NCBI GenBank assembly: GCA_029433155.1
Contig: JAQYTT010000001.1
Span: 434,001-498,000, forward strand
Length of the DNA: 64,000 bases
DNA from: Lactobacillaceae bacterium L1_55_11
Lineage (GTDB): Bacteria; Bacillota; Bacilli; Lactobacillales; Lactobacillaceae
Direction of reading: 5' to 3'
The position numbers were made by a program, and so were the translations under genes. Below, piece by piece: positions 24,613 to 33,281 of the stretch; the first letter of the stretch is position 1, and every line of letters begins with the position of its first letter. The notes beneath the pieces were generated by a model. That model was not told the DNA's origin, ran no database searches, and worked only from the letters and a program-made list of their open reading frames with translations.

Positions 24613-25917
24613 ATGGAAACTACCAACCGACCCCTGCCAAAGTTACAAGCCCTGCTACTGGGTCTGCAACACGTGCTAGCCATGTACGCTGGCTCCGTCC
24701 TGGTTCCGCTCTTAATCGGGACCGCCCTGCACTTCTCAACTAAGCAACTAGGCTACCTAATCTCAGTTGATATTTTCTGTACCGGGCTGGCCACCCTGCT
24801 GCAACTTAAGCAGACGCCCCTGACTGGAATTGCCCTGCCGGTTGTCCTGGGTTCTTCCATCCAAGCGGTTTCGCCCCTGATTAATATCGGTTCAACCCTC
24901 GGTTGGGGTGCCATGTATGGCGCTACCATCGTGGCCGGTATTTTTGTCATTATCATTGCTGGTAGCTTTGCCCGCCTGCGGGCCTTTTTCCCACCAGTCG
25001 TTACCGGATCGCTGATTACCGTCATTGGGCTTAGCCTGATTCCAATTGCCTTTCAAAACTGGGGTGGCGGTAACCTGACTGCCCCTGGCTTTGGTTCCTG
25101 GCAGAACCTCCTAATTGGCTTTGTTACGGTTTTGATTACGCTCTTGTTAATGAAGTTTGCTCGCGGTTTCTTCAAGGCAATTGCCGTCCTGTTAGGCATC
25201 ATCCTGGGCACCATCTTTGCAGCCTTCATGGGTCGGGTTTCCCTACAACCAGTCACGGAGGCGGCCTGGTTCCACCTTCCCCAACCGTTCTTCCTAGCGG
25301 TGCCAACCTTTAACTGGTCGGCCAGCTTAACTATGATTGTCATCGTTTTGACGGCCATGGTGGAAGCCACCGGGGTCTACTTTGCCCTGGCGGACTTGAC
25401 CGGCCAAAAGCTAACCCAGAAAAGCCTGGCCCGGGGTTACCGGGCCGAGGGAGTTGCGGCGGTGATTTCAGGAATTTTCAACACCTTCCCCTACTCGACC
25501 TTCTCCCAGAACGTGGCAGTTATCCGCCTATCCGGGGTTAAGACCAAGCAACCGATTTACTATGCCGCTGGCTTACTCTTAATTCTGGGTCTCCTGCCTA
25601 AGTTTGGTGCCTTAGCCACCATTATCCCAAGTGCTGTTCTGGGTGGGGCCATGATGATTATGTTCTCAACGATTGCCATTCAAGGTCTCCAGATTCTGGG
25701 CAAGGTTGATTTGAATCATGAGGGTAACCTACTGACCGCTGGCCTATCCATTGGTGCTGGTCTGGGCGTTGGCTCAATGCCAACCTTCCTCGGTCAGCTG
25801 CCCGAAGCCGTCAAGCTGATTTTTAGTAACGGCGTGGTAATGACCACGATTGTTGCCCTGGTGATGAACCTGCTATTTAACGGCTGGCCCAAGAAATCTG
25901 AAGCAAGCGAACAGTAA
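24613..25917 (+). CDS. pbuX: Xanthine permease (nucleobase:cation symporter 2)
   Basis: A 434-residue NCS2-family transporter with about twelve to fourteen membrane segments. It starts QALLLGLQHVLAMYAGSVLVPLLIG, and the substrate-domain sequence includes MVEATGVYFAL and GIFNTFPYSTFSQNVAVI, as in PbuX/UapA-type xanthine and uric-acid carriers. The purine riboswitch upstream and xpt 15 bases downstream support xanthine uptake and salvage. Confidence 0.92.
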   Translation: METTNRPLPKLQALLLGLQHVLAMYAGSVLVPLLIGTALHFSTKQLGYLISVDIFCTGLATLLQLKQTPLTGIALPVVLGSSIQAVSPLINIGSTLGWGAMYGATIVAGIFVIIIAGSFARLRAFFPPVVTGSLITVIGLSLIPIAFQNWGGGNLTAPGFGSWQNLLIGFVTVLITLLLMKFARGFFKAIAVLLGIILGTIFAAFMGRVSLQPVTEAAWFHLPQPFFLAVPTFNWSASLTMIVIVLTAMVEATGVYFALADLTGQKLTQKSLARGYRAEGVAAVISGIFNTFPYSTFSQNVAVIRLSGVKTKQPIYYAAGLLLILGLLPKFGALATIIPSAVLGGAMMIMFSTIAIQGLQILGKVDLNHEGNLLTAGLSIGAGLGVGSMPTFLGQLPEAVKLIFSNGVVMTTIVALVMNLLFNGWPKKSEASEQ

Positions 25918-26517
<600 letters not shown>

Positions 26518-26528
26518 TATTGTTCAGT

Positions 26529-26557
26529 AAAAAGCAGGCGCTCAGGCCTGCTTTTTT
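26529..26557 (+). terminator. Terminator of pbuX-xpt
   Basis: AAAAGCAGG/CCTGCTTTT stem followed by a T run. Confidence 0.88.
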
Positions 26558-26633
26558 AATACGAACTTTTCCGCGTGCAAAGGGTTTCATTGTTACAAAA
26601 AGGCGCCAAAACCTAACAATCTAACCCTAATAC

Positions 26634-26662
26634 TTGATTTTTACCACGAAAAACCGTATATT
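26634..26662 (+). promoter_or_regulatory. guaC promoter
   Basis: TTGATT (26634-26639), 17 bases, TATATT (26657-26662). The leader of about 90 bases before guaC does not show the purine aptamer core. Confidence 0.6.
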
Positions 26663-26756
26663 ATTTCCTGGTCAATTCATCGCCGCTGCGTGAGTTGCGT
26701 CTTAATCCGTCGACTTTGACATCAGTCAGGTCACGGAGGGAAAGGAATTTACATCT

Positions 26757-27713
26757 ATGAAAACATTTGACTACGACGACATCCGCCTCTTACCACAAAA
26801 GAGCGTCCTAAAGAGCCGCCGTGAGGCCGATACGAGTGTGACCCTGGGCAACCACCAGTTCAAGTTGCCTGTTATGCCCGCCAATATGGCCACTGTCATT
26901 GACGAAGAACTGGCGGAATGGCTGGCAGGAAACGGCTATTTTTACGTGATGCACCGCTTCCAACCCGAAAAACGGTTCGACTTCGTCAAGAACATTCAGG
27001 CTAAGGGCCTGATTGCTTCGATTAGCCTAGGCATTACTGATGGCGAGTATGACCTAATTGATCAGTTCAAGACCAGCAACATCACCCCCGAATATATCAC
27101 CATCGACGTAGCCCACGGACACTCCGACTACGTGATTAAGATGGTCCACTATATCAAGGAAAATCTGCCAAATACCTTCCTGATTGTCGGCAACCTCGGT
27201 ACCCCGGCTGCCATTGTTGAAATCGAAGCGGCTGGGGCCGATGCCACCAAGGTTGGGATTGGTCCGGGAAAGGCCTGCATCACCAAGGATAAGACCGGCT
27301 TTGGGACCAACGGCTGGCAACTAGCCGCCATCGCCCAGTGTGCCCAGGTAGCTAACAAGCCAATCATCGCGGATGGTGGGATTCGTCATAACGGTGACAT
27401 CGCCAAGTCGATTCGTTTCGGCGCCAAGATGGTCATGATTGGCTCCATGTTTGCCGGTCACGACGAGACCCCTGGAGAGCTCATCGAAGAAAACGGCCAG
27501 ACTTACAAGGCTTACTACGGTTCAGCTTCAGCCGCCCAGAAGGGTCACGAACGCAACGTGGAAGGCCGTAGCATGATGGTCGAGTACAAGGGCAGCATTC
27601 AGTCGACCCTAACGGCCATGCAAGAAGACCTCCAGTCCGCCATTTCCTACGCCGGTGGCCGGGACTTGAACAGTCTTAAAACCGTTGATTACGTCGTTTT
27701 AAATGACTACTAA
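26757..27713 (+). CDS. guaC: GMP reductase
   Basis: NADPH-dependent deamination of GMP to IMP. The 318-residue IMPDH/GMPR barrel has VMPANMATV, the catalytic cysteine loop [13 protein letters not shown] near residue 170, [14 protein letters not shown], and [10 protein letters not shown]. It is the short GuaC-2 form without a CBS domain. It follows the xanthine salvage genes but has its own promoter and terminator, balancing guanine and adenine nucleotides. Confidence 0.94.
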   Translation: MKTFDYDDIRLLPQKSVLKSRREADTSVTLGNHQFKLPVMPANMATVIDEELAEWLAGNGYFYVMHRFQPEKRFDFVKNIQAKGLIASISLGITDGEYDLIDQFKTSNITPEYITIDVAHGHSDYVIKMVHYIKENLPNTFLIVGNLGTPAAIVEIEAAGADATKVGIGPGKACITKDKTGFGTNGWQLAAIAQCAQVANKPIIADGGIRHNGDIAKSIRFGAKMVMIGSMFAGHDETPGELIEENGQTYKAYYGSASAAQKGHERNVEGRSMMVEYKGSIQSTLTAMQEDLQSAISYAGGRDLNSLKTVDYVVLNDY

Positions 27714-27718
27714 GCAAT

Positions 27719-27747
27719 AAAAAGCAGACCGCTTGGTCTGCTTTTTT
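27719..27747. terminator. Bidirectional terminator guaC / ilvE
   Basis: AAAAAGCAGACC/GGTCTGCTTTTTT perfect stem with a GCTT loop between convergent genes. Confidence 0.93.
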
Positions 27748-27750
27748 AGT

Positions 27751-28785
27751 TTAGTCTTCGTCGACATCAACCACCCAACCTTCAGGGGCTTCAACGTCCC
27801 CAAACTGGATACCTGATAGTTCGTCATAGAGCTTTTGTGAGACCGGACCGACCTTGGTTTCGGAGTAAAAGACGTGCTTGTCACCCTTGTAAGTCACCGA
27901 ACCAGCTGGTGAAACCACGGCCGCGTTCCCCATCGCCCCGGCTTCGGCATACTTGTCCAGGTCATCGACCTTAACATCTCCCTCTTCAACATCCAGACCC
28001 AGGCGGTTCTTGGCCAGCCAGAGCAAGGATTTTTTGGTGACAGAAGGCAAAACCGTGTTAGATTTTGGTGTCACAAACTTGTTGGTCCCCTTCTCAACCG
28101 CAAAGAAGTTAGCCGAAGAGAACTCATCGACCTTGGTATGCGTGGCTGGGTCCAGGTAGAGAACATCGTCGTAGCCGGCCTTCTTAACATCTTTGGCAGT
28201 GGCCAAGGTTGAGGCATAATTGGCCGTGGCCTTGATGTTCCCAGTCCCATCGGCGGCAACCCGATCATGGTCATCATCAACCACGTAGTTGTGCGGTGCC
28301 AGACCACCCTTATAGAGGGCACCGACTGGCGTCACATAGATGGTAAAGAGGTATTCTTCGGCCGCTGACACCTGGACATGATCACCGACGCCGAGAAGCA
28401 TGGGCCGGATAAACATGGAAGCACCGTCATGGCCGTAAGGTGGCACAAAGTCCCGGTTGGCCTTCACGACTTCCTTACAGGCCCGGACAAACTCATCGAC
28501 TGGCACTTCTGGCATCGCCATCCGCCGGGCCCCGACGTTCATCCGCTTGCCAAACTCATCCGGCCGGAACAAAACGACGCGACCGTCCTTAGTACCATAA
28601 GCCTTATTACCTTCAAAGATACCCTGGCCATAGTTCACGATGGGGGCCGCTTCCCGGACTGGCAACTGCGGGTCAGTTTCCAGACCAGCCTTATACCATT
28701 TTCCATCTTTCCAGTAGGCGCGCCAGCGATATGGCATTTCCTTGTATGAAAAATCCAACTTATCCCAATCCATCTTCTCTGTCAT
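27751..28785 (-). CDS. ilvE: Branched-chain amino acid aminotransferase
   Basis: A PLP aminotransferase of fold class IV, 344 residues, linking Leu, Ile and Val with their keto acids. MPYRWRAYWKDGKW and NYGQGIFEGNKAY are the N-terminal substrate segments. The PLP lysine lies in GTGNIKATANYA near residue 190, and DEFSSANFFAV follows. ATG 28785 follows AAAGGAG; an ATG at 28815 has no site. Transcription passes an attenuator with an isoleucine-rich leader peptide. No other BCAA biosynthesis gene is in the window, so the role may be catabolism or interconversion. Confidence 0.93.
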   Translation of the reverse strand: MTEKMDWDKLDFSYKEMPYRWRAYWKDGKWYKAGLETDPQLPVREAAPIVNYGQGIFEGNKAYGTKDGRVVLFRPDEFGKRMNVGARRMAMPEVPVDEFVRACKEVVKANRDFVPPYGHDGASMFIRPMLLGVGDHVQVSAAEEYLFTIYVTPVGALYKGGLAPHNYVVDDDHDRVAADGTGNIKATANYASTLATAKDVKKAGYDDVLYLDPATHTKVDEFSSANFFAVEKGTNKFVTPKSNTVLPSVTKKSLLWLAKNRLGLDVEEGDVKVDDLDKYAEAGAMGNAAVVSPAGSVTYKGDKHVFYSETKVGPVSQKLYDELSGIQFGDVEAPEGWVVDVDED

Positions 28786-28830
28786 AATTCCTTCTCCTTT
28801 AACTTCGGGGTCCAATCTGCTATGTATTAG

Positions 28831-28868
28831 AAAATAAAAAGGCCTCCCACTTGCTGGTGGGAGGCCTT
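28831..28868 (-). terminator. Attenuator terminator of ilvE
   Basis: On the minus strand AAGGCCTCCCAC/GTGGGAGGCCTT (12-bp perfect stem) with a CAGCAA loop and a T-rich tail, placed in the leader before the ilvE start. Confidence 0.92.
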
Positions 28869-28871
28869 CTC

Positions 28872-28951
28872 AAGTCCCATTCAGCAACAAATCACGCACG
28901 AATAGGACTTAACGATATGTTATTAGTGAAGATCACTAATTCGCAAAGTCC
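28872..28951 (-). promoter_or_regulatory. Attenuation segments 1-3 of the ilvE leader
   Basis: Segment 1 (GGACTT, plus coordinates 28946-28951) lies in the leader ORF. Segment 2 (AAGTCCTATTC, 28900-28910) pairs with segment 1 or with segment 3 (GAATGGGACTT, 28872-28882). The overlapping TGGGA (28875-28879) and TTGCTG (28882-28887) pair with the terminator arm (28858-28862) and its loop (28851-28856) to form the antiterminator. Confidence 0.75.
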
Positions 28952-28992
28952 GGTCGGTTAATAATAATGATAGTTGCTGCTGGTTTGAACAT
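28936..28992 (-). CDS. Leader peptide of ilvE, isoleucine-rich
   Basis: An 18-residue ORF MFKPAATIIIINRPDFAN with four consecutive Ile codons (ATC ATT ATT ATT). An AGGG site lies 11 bases upstream. It ends just before the competing hairpins of the leader. Ribosome stalling at these codons under Ile shortage would free segment 1 to pair with segment 2 and allow read-through into ilvE. This is a classical attenuation layout read from the sequence; the mechanism is inferred. Confidence 0.8.
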   Translation of the reverse strand: MFKPAATIIIINRPDFAN

Positions 28993-29023
28993 GAGAACTG
29001 TTTCCCTTTTCTAATGTTTTTAT

Positions 29024-29052
29024 AATTTAACATAGACCAAAATGGATGACAA
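29024..29052 (-). promoter_or_regulatory. ilvE leader promoter
   Basis: On the minus strand TTGTCA (29047-29052), 17 bases, TAAATT (29024-29029). Confidence 0.6.
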
Positions 29053-29070
29053 CCGTGAAATTGAAAAAAT

Positions 29071-29841
29071 TTAGTTGATTTGCCGCTCACGGAGAAATTT
29101 ACTGAACAAAGTTAGGAACCTGTTAGTTTCATCAATCATCAAATTATGCCCGGAATTCTGTAGGAGCTGGAACTCGGTCCGCGCGTTTAACTTCGCTATC
29201 TCCTGCTGGTCCTGGTAACCCACAACGTTGTCACACTTGCCTAATAAGACGGTGATGGGAACGTTGTACTTTTTCTGACGAATCCCGTTGCGCAACGTAT
29301 AATTCGGTGACTGGGAAAAACGGTCTAATTTTGGGCTCTGATTATCAAGCAGGGGGCCCATAATACGGTCTTGATATAACTTGTACTTTGCTTGTGAGGC
29401 AATCACATCAATATCCAGAAAACCATCAGAGTATTGCTTGGCGTCATGCGGGTGAACGTATTCGTTTCTGATGGCTGGAACGTGTCTGCGCTGCTTGTTA
29501 CCGATAACCATCGGTGCAATTAAAAAGGCAGCAGCCAGTTGCTTTTCAAAGTGTTCAAGGAGTGCGAGGGTCAAGTAACCACCATAAGACTGACCGACTA
29601 GGATGAACTTGTCCTTAACCAGGGAGGAAATTAACACAACTAATTGTTGAACAAGTATTTCCGCGTTTTCCAGGTCTTCTCCCTTTGAAGCGCCCATCCC
29701 CGGCAAATCAATATAAATCCGCTGGTAACCAGTCAAATTATGAAATAACGGTTCAACAAAAGGTATCAGTGACCGACTATCTAATTCGAATCCATGCAGG
29801 AAAATAATTGGAACTCCGGTGTCCACTACCTTGTACTTCAT
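29071..29841 (-). CDS. Alpha/beta hydrolase
   Basis: A 256-residue hydrolase of the alpha/beta fold. IIFLHGFELDSRS holds the oxyanion HG, the nucleophile serine is in VGQSYGGYL near residue 104, the acid is likely in GKCDNVVGY, and the catalytic histidine is in NSGHNLMID. There is no signal peptide, so it is cytoplasmic. The substrate is unknown. It is single, with no operon partner. Confidence 0.87.
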   Translation of the reverse strand: MKYKVVDTGVPIIFLHGFELDSRSLIPFVEPLFHNLTGYQRIYIDLPGMGASKGEDLENAEILVQQLVVLISSLVKDKFILVGQSYGGYLTLALLEHFEKQLAAAFLIAPMVIGNKQRRHVPAIRNEYVHPHDAKQYSDGFLDIDVIASQAKYKLYQDRIMGPLLDNQSPKLDRFSQSPNYTLRNGIRQKKYNVPITVLLGKCDNVVGYQDQQEIAKLNARTEFQLLQNSGHNLMIDETNRFLTLFSKFLRERQIN

Positions 29842-29964
29842 CTGACTCCCCCACTCACTGTCCTTGGACTCTCAGTTTATCACGGCAAAATGTCACCTAG
29901 ACGTAAAAACATCCCCAAAACCGTTTTTGTTATACTTTACGAAAACACTTTGAGGGGCATTTCT

Positions 29965-30555
29965 ATGAGCAAAGCACGTTTTGAAGCGTTTACTGACGCT
30001 GTCATCGCCATCGTGGTGACGATCATGGTTTTGGAGCTACACGTACCCGAGCACCCAACTTTCCAAGCCTTATTTGAAAAAGCGCCCTACTTCTTCGCCT
30101 ACATCGTTAGTAGCATCTTTGTCGGGACGGCCTGGTACAACCACCATTATATGACGACCATCATCAACCACATCTCTAAAAAAATTTACTGGCTAAACAA
30201 CTTCTGGCTGTTCTCGATGTCACTGATTCCCCTGGCCACTGGCTGGGTTGGAGAATACATCAACTACCGGGATCCAGAAATCTTTTACCTACTGGTCTTC
30301 GTCTTCTGGGGCTTTACTTACACCCTGCTGAGTAAGGCAGTTTATCAGCAACTTGCGGCCGAGGATAACCATCCCGAACGGATTCACAACATGCCAATTT
30401 ACCAAAAATTGACGAGTTACTCCTATATCATCTTTTTGGTAATCGTCTTTACCCTGGTCTTGATTTACCCACCACTGGGAATTATTTCAACCCTACTAAT
30501 CGTTATCAACTACGCCTTTCGCACCACACCGGATAGCGACCAGCTGGATAACTAA
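29965..30555 (+). CDS. TMEM175 family potassium channel (DUF1211)
   Basis: A 196-residue membrane protein with about six hydrophobic helices. The first helix carries RFEAFTDAVIAIVVTIMVLEL, matching the RxxxFSDAVxAIxxT pore motif of bacterial TMEM175 channels with Thr for Ser. ATG 29965 matches this motif start; the longer ORF from 29794 runs antisense into the hydrolase gene. A TGTTATACT extended -10 lies about 35 bases upstream. Confidence 0.87.
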   Translation: MSKARFEAFTDAVIAIVVTIMVLELHVPEHPTFQALFEKAPYFFAYIVSSIFVGTAWYNHHYMTTIINHISKKIYWLNNFWLFSMSLIPLATGWVGEYINYRDPEIFYLLVFVFWGFTYTLLSKAVYQQLAAEDNHPERIHNMPIYQKLTSYSYIIFLVIVFTLVLIYPPLGIISTLLIVINYAFRTTPDSDQLDN

Positions 30556-30592
30556 AAAAGAGCCCGACAAAGCAAGTTGTCGGGTCCTTTTT
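30554..30592. terminator. Bidirectional terminator
   Basis: CCCGACAA/TTGTCGGG stem with an AGCAA-type loop and A/T flanks between convergent genes. Confidence 0.88.
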
Positions 30593-31339
30593 ATTTAGTA
30601 TATTCCTGAATAATCTTAATCAAGACGTCAGCCGCCTTGGTCTGAGTGTGATCGTTGTAATACTGCTGAAAGCGGTCATCAGCCTCATATAGTTGTGCCA
30701 ACTGAGCATGATATTGTTTGGAGTAATTGGGATTCAGGGCCTTCAAATATGCCTGGTGGTCTTGGAATACTTCCTGGGCCAAATCATCATGCACGTCCAC
30801 GTCCTCTGACTTAATCTGGTCTAACTTTGCAAACACATCTTGCTCTAAAGCGCTGATGTCTTCCGCGTCAGCATCACTCATCTGGCCGATGTTCTCCTTC
30901 ACGACACTCACCTTACCCTGACCTTAAAGGTCAGTGGCTTCCTGTTCATACTGCTGGCCTTCCTTGAAGACCTTAAACTTACTCGTGTTTTCCATGGTAA
31001 CTTCTCCCTTATATGACTTAATTGCTTGCTTCAGACCCGCTAGTAGGTCCTGCTGACTGCGATTTCTTTTTCAACGGCTTGCTGCTGGCTTGCCAGCGCA
31101 GCGACAACGTCATAACCCGGGTCACTGATAATGACCTTGATCTGGTCCAAACTAAGACCCAAATTCTTAAAGTACAGAATCTGTTCCAACGTATCAATGT
31201 TTGACTGGTCGTAAAACTGGTAACCGTTTGAATTAATCTTGGCCGGCTTCAACAGGCCAATTTGATCATAGAACCGAATGGTCCGGGTTGTGACCCCCGA
31301 TAAGTCCGATATTTCTGAGATTGAACGATACTTATTCAT
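30591..31339 (-). pseudogene. Broken MerR regulator with TipAS ligand-binding domain
   Basis: The first part (31339-31040) encodes a MerR winged helix (ISDLSGVTTRTIRFYDQIGLLKPA) ending EKEIAVSRTY at a premature stop. One base out of frame, around 31050, the protein continues with DLLAGLKQAIKSYKGEVTMENTSK and EGQQYEQEATDL. A TAA at 30924-30926 then interrupts a frame that goes on in register to the TipAS end (ADDRFQQYYNDHTQTKAADVLIKIIQEYTK). So there is one frameshift and one nonsense codon. TipAS proteins bind thiopeptide-like or multidrug ligands. The DNA-binding part may still be made. Sequencing error is unlikely to explain two lesions. Confidence 0.85.
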
Positions 31340-31362
31340 CTGCTTTTCACCTCCTGAAAAAA

Positions 31363-31401
31363 AGAATAACCTTTGACGTTACGTGAAGGTCAAAGGTTAT
31401 T
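31363..31401. promoter_or_regulatory. MerR-type promoter/operator that also forms a terminator hairpin
   Basis: Perfect 13-base arms AATAACCTTTGAC (31365-31377) and GTCAAAGGTTATT (31389-31401). On the minus strand TTGACC (31388-31393) and TATTCT (31363-31368) are 19 bases apart, the MerR pattern. The same hairpin followed by a T run lies just after the PASTA gene stop and can end its transcript. Confidence 0.8.
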
Positions 31402-31410
31402 TTGAATGAA

Positions 31411-31926
31411 TTATTTAGTTGAATCTTGGTCGTCATTCCCAGCGTGGAAAGACTTCTTCAAGTGCACCTTCTTGGAGAGGTTATTGGCCACCTTGGACGT
31501 GGCATGAACTGCATGCTGCACTTGGTCTTTTCTGGCCTGTTTCCGCTGTGCCTTCCGTTCGGCCTGTTCCTGGGCTAGTTGCTTACTTTCTTCAATGGTA
31601 GGCTCATCAATGTAATACAGCTTCACAAACGTATCAGGGCTAACCAAGGTGTTTGGCTTGGGCTCCACTTTAACAATGGTGCCGGGGATGGCATTGGCAT
31701 AATTGGCATTAGCACGGGCCTTCACCGTGGAATGGTTGAAATTGTACTTATCCACCGTCTCATGCGCTTCCTGAGTATCGAGCTTGGTTACATCGGGAAT
31801 TTTGACATAGCCTTTGCGCCGGTCAATAAAATCGTTGGCGAGCTTAGTCCCCTCTTCCAAGATGGTTGGTGTCAGAGCGGCCGTTGCCAGCTTACCAAGC
31901 GTTCCTAATAACTTTGACTTTCCCAT
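31411..31926 (-). CDS. PASTA-domain protein
   Basis: A 171-residue protein with one PASTA domain at about residues 40-110 (VKIPDVTKLDTQEAHETVDKYNF... then SPDTFVKLYYID). The C-terminal tail is highly charged, rich in Lys/Gln/Ala. There is no signal peptide or clear membrane helix, which is odd because PASTA domains usually bind cell-wall muropeptides outside the cell. ATG 31926 follows GGAGGAC; a start at 32034 would run back through the promoter region. Confidence 0.75.
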   Translation of the reverse strand: MGKSKLLGTLGKLATAALTPTILEEGTKLANDFIDRRKGYVKIPDVTKLDTQEAHETVDKYNFNHSTVKARANANYANAIPGTIVKVEPKPNTLVSPDTFVKLYYIDEPTIEESKQLAQEQAERKAQRKQARKDQVQHAVHATSKVANNLSKKVHLKKSFHAGNDDQDSTK

Positions 31927-32054
31927 GAGATAAAAGTCCTCCAGTAATCTAAAGCTAACGAGTGTATTACCGGTATTATACAATATCCAGATTTTATCCC
32001 AAGGGGTAAATGTTATACTCATCAGTAAAACCAACGTAACGCAAAGGAAATCTC

Positions 32055-32525
32055 ATGAAGAAAGTTATTCTAATAATTTCTACCGGCGTAGTCGCCTTGA
32101 TTTTGGTTGCCGGTGTTTGCACCCTAACCAATGAACGCAGTCATCCCCAAACGGAAACCTATAGTTCTAGCAGCTCGAGCTCATCTTCTTCAAGCAGCTC
32201 ATCTGAAAGTAGTTCGTCCGAGTCTGACAGTTCCAGTGCTGACAGCCAGTCTGACTCATCCGATGCCACTTCAACCAGCAGCACACAATCTAGCGCCAGC
32301 CAAGCCACGAACGGCACCGCAGTTGTTAGCAATGCCAATGATGCCATCCGGGTCATCCAAAACGCCTTAGGCAACAACAGCGATCTTGGCTATGAAGTTC
32401 TGTCCGATAATAATGGCACCTACCAAATCAAGGTTGTTTCCAAGTCAATCCAGGCCCAAGGTGGCACAGGCACCGTTGATATTTACACGGTAATGCCAGA
32501 CGGATCTTACCAGGCAAAGTACTAA
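32055..32525 (+). CDS. Membrane-anchored serine-rich extracellular protein
   Basis: A 156-residue protein. Residues 5-25 form an N-terminal membrane helix. The cysteine at its end is preceded by GV, which is a poor lipobox. A low-complexity Ser/Glu/Asp/Thr stalk follows (about 36-90), then a compact domain with a VSNANDAIRVIQNALGNNSD start and a TVDIYTVMPDGSYQAKY end. It looks like a stalked surface domain of unknown function. Its stop overlaps the next ATG by one base. Confidence 0.75.
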   Translation: MKKVILIISTGVVALILVAGVCTLTNERSHPQTETYSSSSSSSSSSSSSSESSSSESDSSSADSQSDSSDATSTSSTQSSASQATNGTAVVSNANDAIRVIQNALGNNSDLGYEVLSDNNGTYQIKVVSKSIQAQGGTGTVDIYTVMPDGSYQAKY

Positions 32526-33028
32526 TGGCCGTAATTACATCCTTTACAATTAATGATTTGGCAATCGAGATTGTCCCAACTGAATTAGATCAGGCGGAGG
32601 CGCTCTATGCCCTGGTAGATAACAACCGCCCAACCCTATCCAAGTGGTTCTCCTGGGTAGATGGCATGCAATCAGTTGTCGATGAACGGGATTTCATCGC
32701 CTATGCCCAGAACAAGGCCAAGCAACGGGGGCTTTTCATGTTCACCATCTTGGCTAACAACCAGGCCATTGGCATGATTGACCTGCATAATATTGCTGGT
32801 CAGCAGGCGGAATTTGGCTACTGGCTGGCCGACAACTACCAGGGTCAAGGAATTGCCTCGGCGGCCGTTAAACATGTTGGTGAATATGCCGCCCAGCACC
32901 TCAACCTGGACCACCTCATTATCAAGGCCGATAAAGATAACCTGGCCAGCATACGGGTGGCCCAGCGCAACGGTTTTGGACCAATCGGGGATGATCACCT
33001 CGTCGCCTTGATGCGGACTAAATGGTAG
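32525..33028 (+). CDS. GNAT family N-acetyltransferase (RimJ/RimL-like)
   Basis: A 167-residue acetyltransferase. IGMIDLHNI, AEFGYWLADNYQGQGIASAAV (acetyl-CoA pyrophosphate loop Q-G-Q-G-I-A) and SIRVAQRNGF are the usual GNAT segments, closest to ribosomal-protein Ser/Ala acetylases. TAATG overlap with the preceding surface protein gene suggests coupled translation, although a functional link is not evident. Confidence 0.87.
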   Translation: MAVITSFTINDLAIEIVPTELDQAEALYALVDNNRPTLSKWFSWVDGMQSVVDERDFIAYAQNKAKQRGLFMFTILANNQAIGMIDLHNIAGQQAEFGYWLADNYQGQGIASAAVKHVGEYAAQHLNLDHLIIKADKDNLASIRVAQRNGFGPIGDDHLVALMRTKW

Positions 33029-33044
33029 CCCACCCCGACCCGGA

Positions 33045-33072
33045 TTGACTTGGGTCCGATTCATGTTATACT
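33045..33072 (+). promoter_or_regulatory. Promoter of antisense-type RNA copy 1
   Basis: TTGACT (33045-33050), 16 bases ending in TG, TATACT (33067-33072). A strong consensus-like promoter with an extended -10. Confidence 0.75.
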
Positions 33073-33078
33073 AAATTT

Positions 33079-33200
33079 ATAGAAAAGAGCCGCAGCTGGA
33101 ACTGCGACTCCTTCTAGCCAATCCGTTCGAAACGGTGATTAACCAAATAGTTTTCTGAAATAACCATCGCGGCCGTCAAGCGAGATGGTTATTTTTTTAT
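33079..33200 (+). ncRNA. Orphan homologue of the type I antitoxin RNA (copy 1)
   Basis: About 120 bases, closely similar to the RNA at 34133-34250. It has a 5' hairpin CGCAG-CTGGAA-CTGCG, a second hairpin CCGTT/AACGG, a conserved ACCAAATAGTTTTCT, and an AATAACCATC/GATGGTTATT terminator with T run. The first stem differs from copy 2 by a compensatory pair (CGCAG/CTGCG against CGTAG/CTACG). No toxin ORF lies on the opposite strand, so this RNA has lost its partner or acts in trans. Confidence 0.8.
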
Positions 33201-33227
33201 TGTCTGGCATGCGCCAGCTAAACAAGC

Positions 33228-33267
33228 AAAAAAGCCCGTCCGTTACTCAAAACGGACTGGGCTTTTT
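33228..33267 (-). terminator. Terminator of the secreted-protein gene
   Basis: AAAAAGCCC.TCCGTT/AACGGA.GGGCTTTTT stem with a T run on the minus strand. Confidence 0.88.
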
Positions 33268-33281
33268 GATTAAGCAGAAAC

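Noticed and set aside
26560..26756. Second purine riboswitch before guaC
   Set aside because: The leader is GC-poor upstream and lacks the TCTACC and GACTA junction segments; only a promoter is recognisable.
30591..30911. Independent small gene with GTG start at 30911
   Set aside because: Upstream in the same frame the protein continues to match TipAS up to the TAA at 30924-30926, so this is the tail of a broken gene.
33079..33200. T-box, 6S or other housekeeping RNA
   Set aside because: It lacks T-box motifs and has a close copy at 34133-34250 that faces a toxin gene, so an antitoxin-type RNA is the better explanation.
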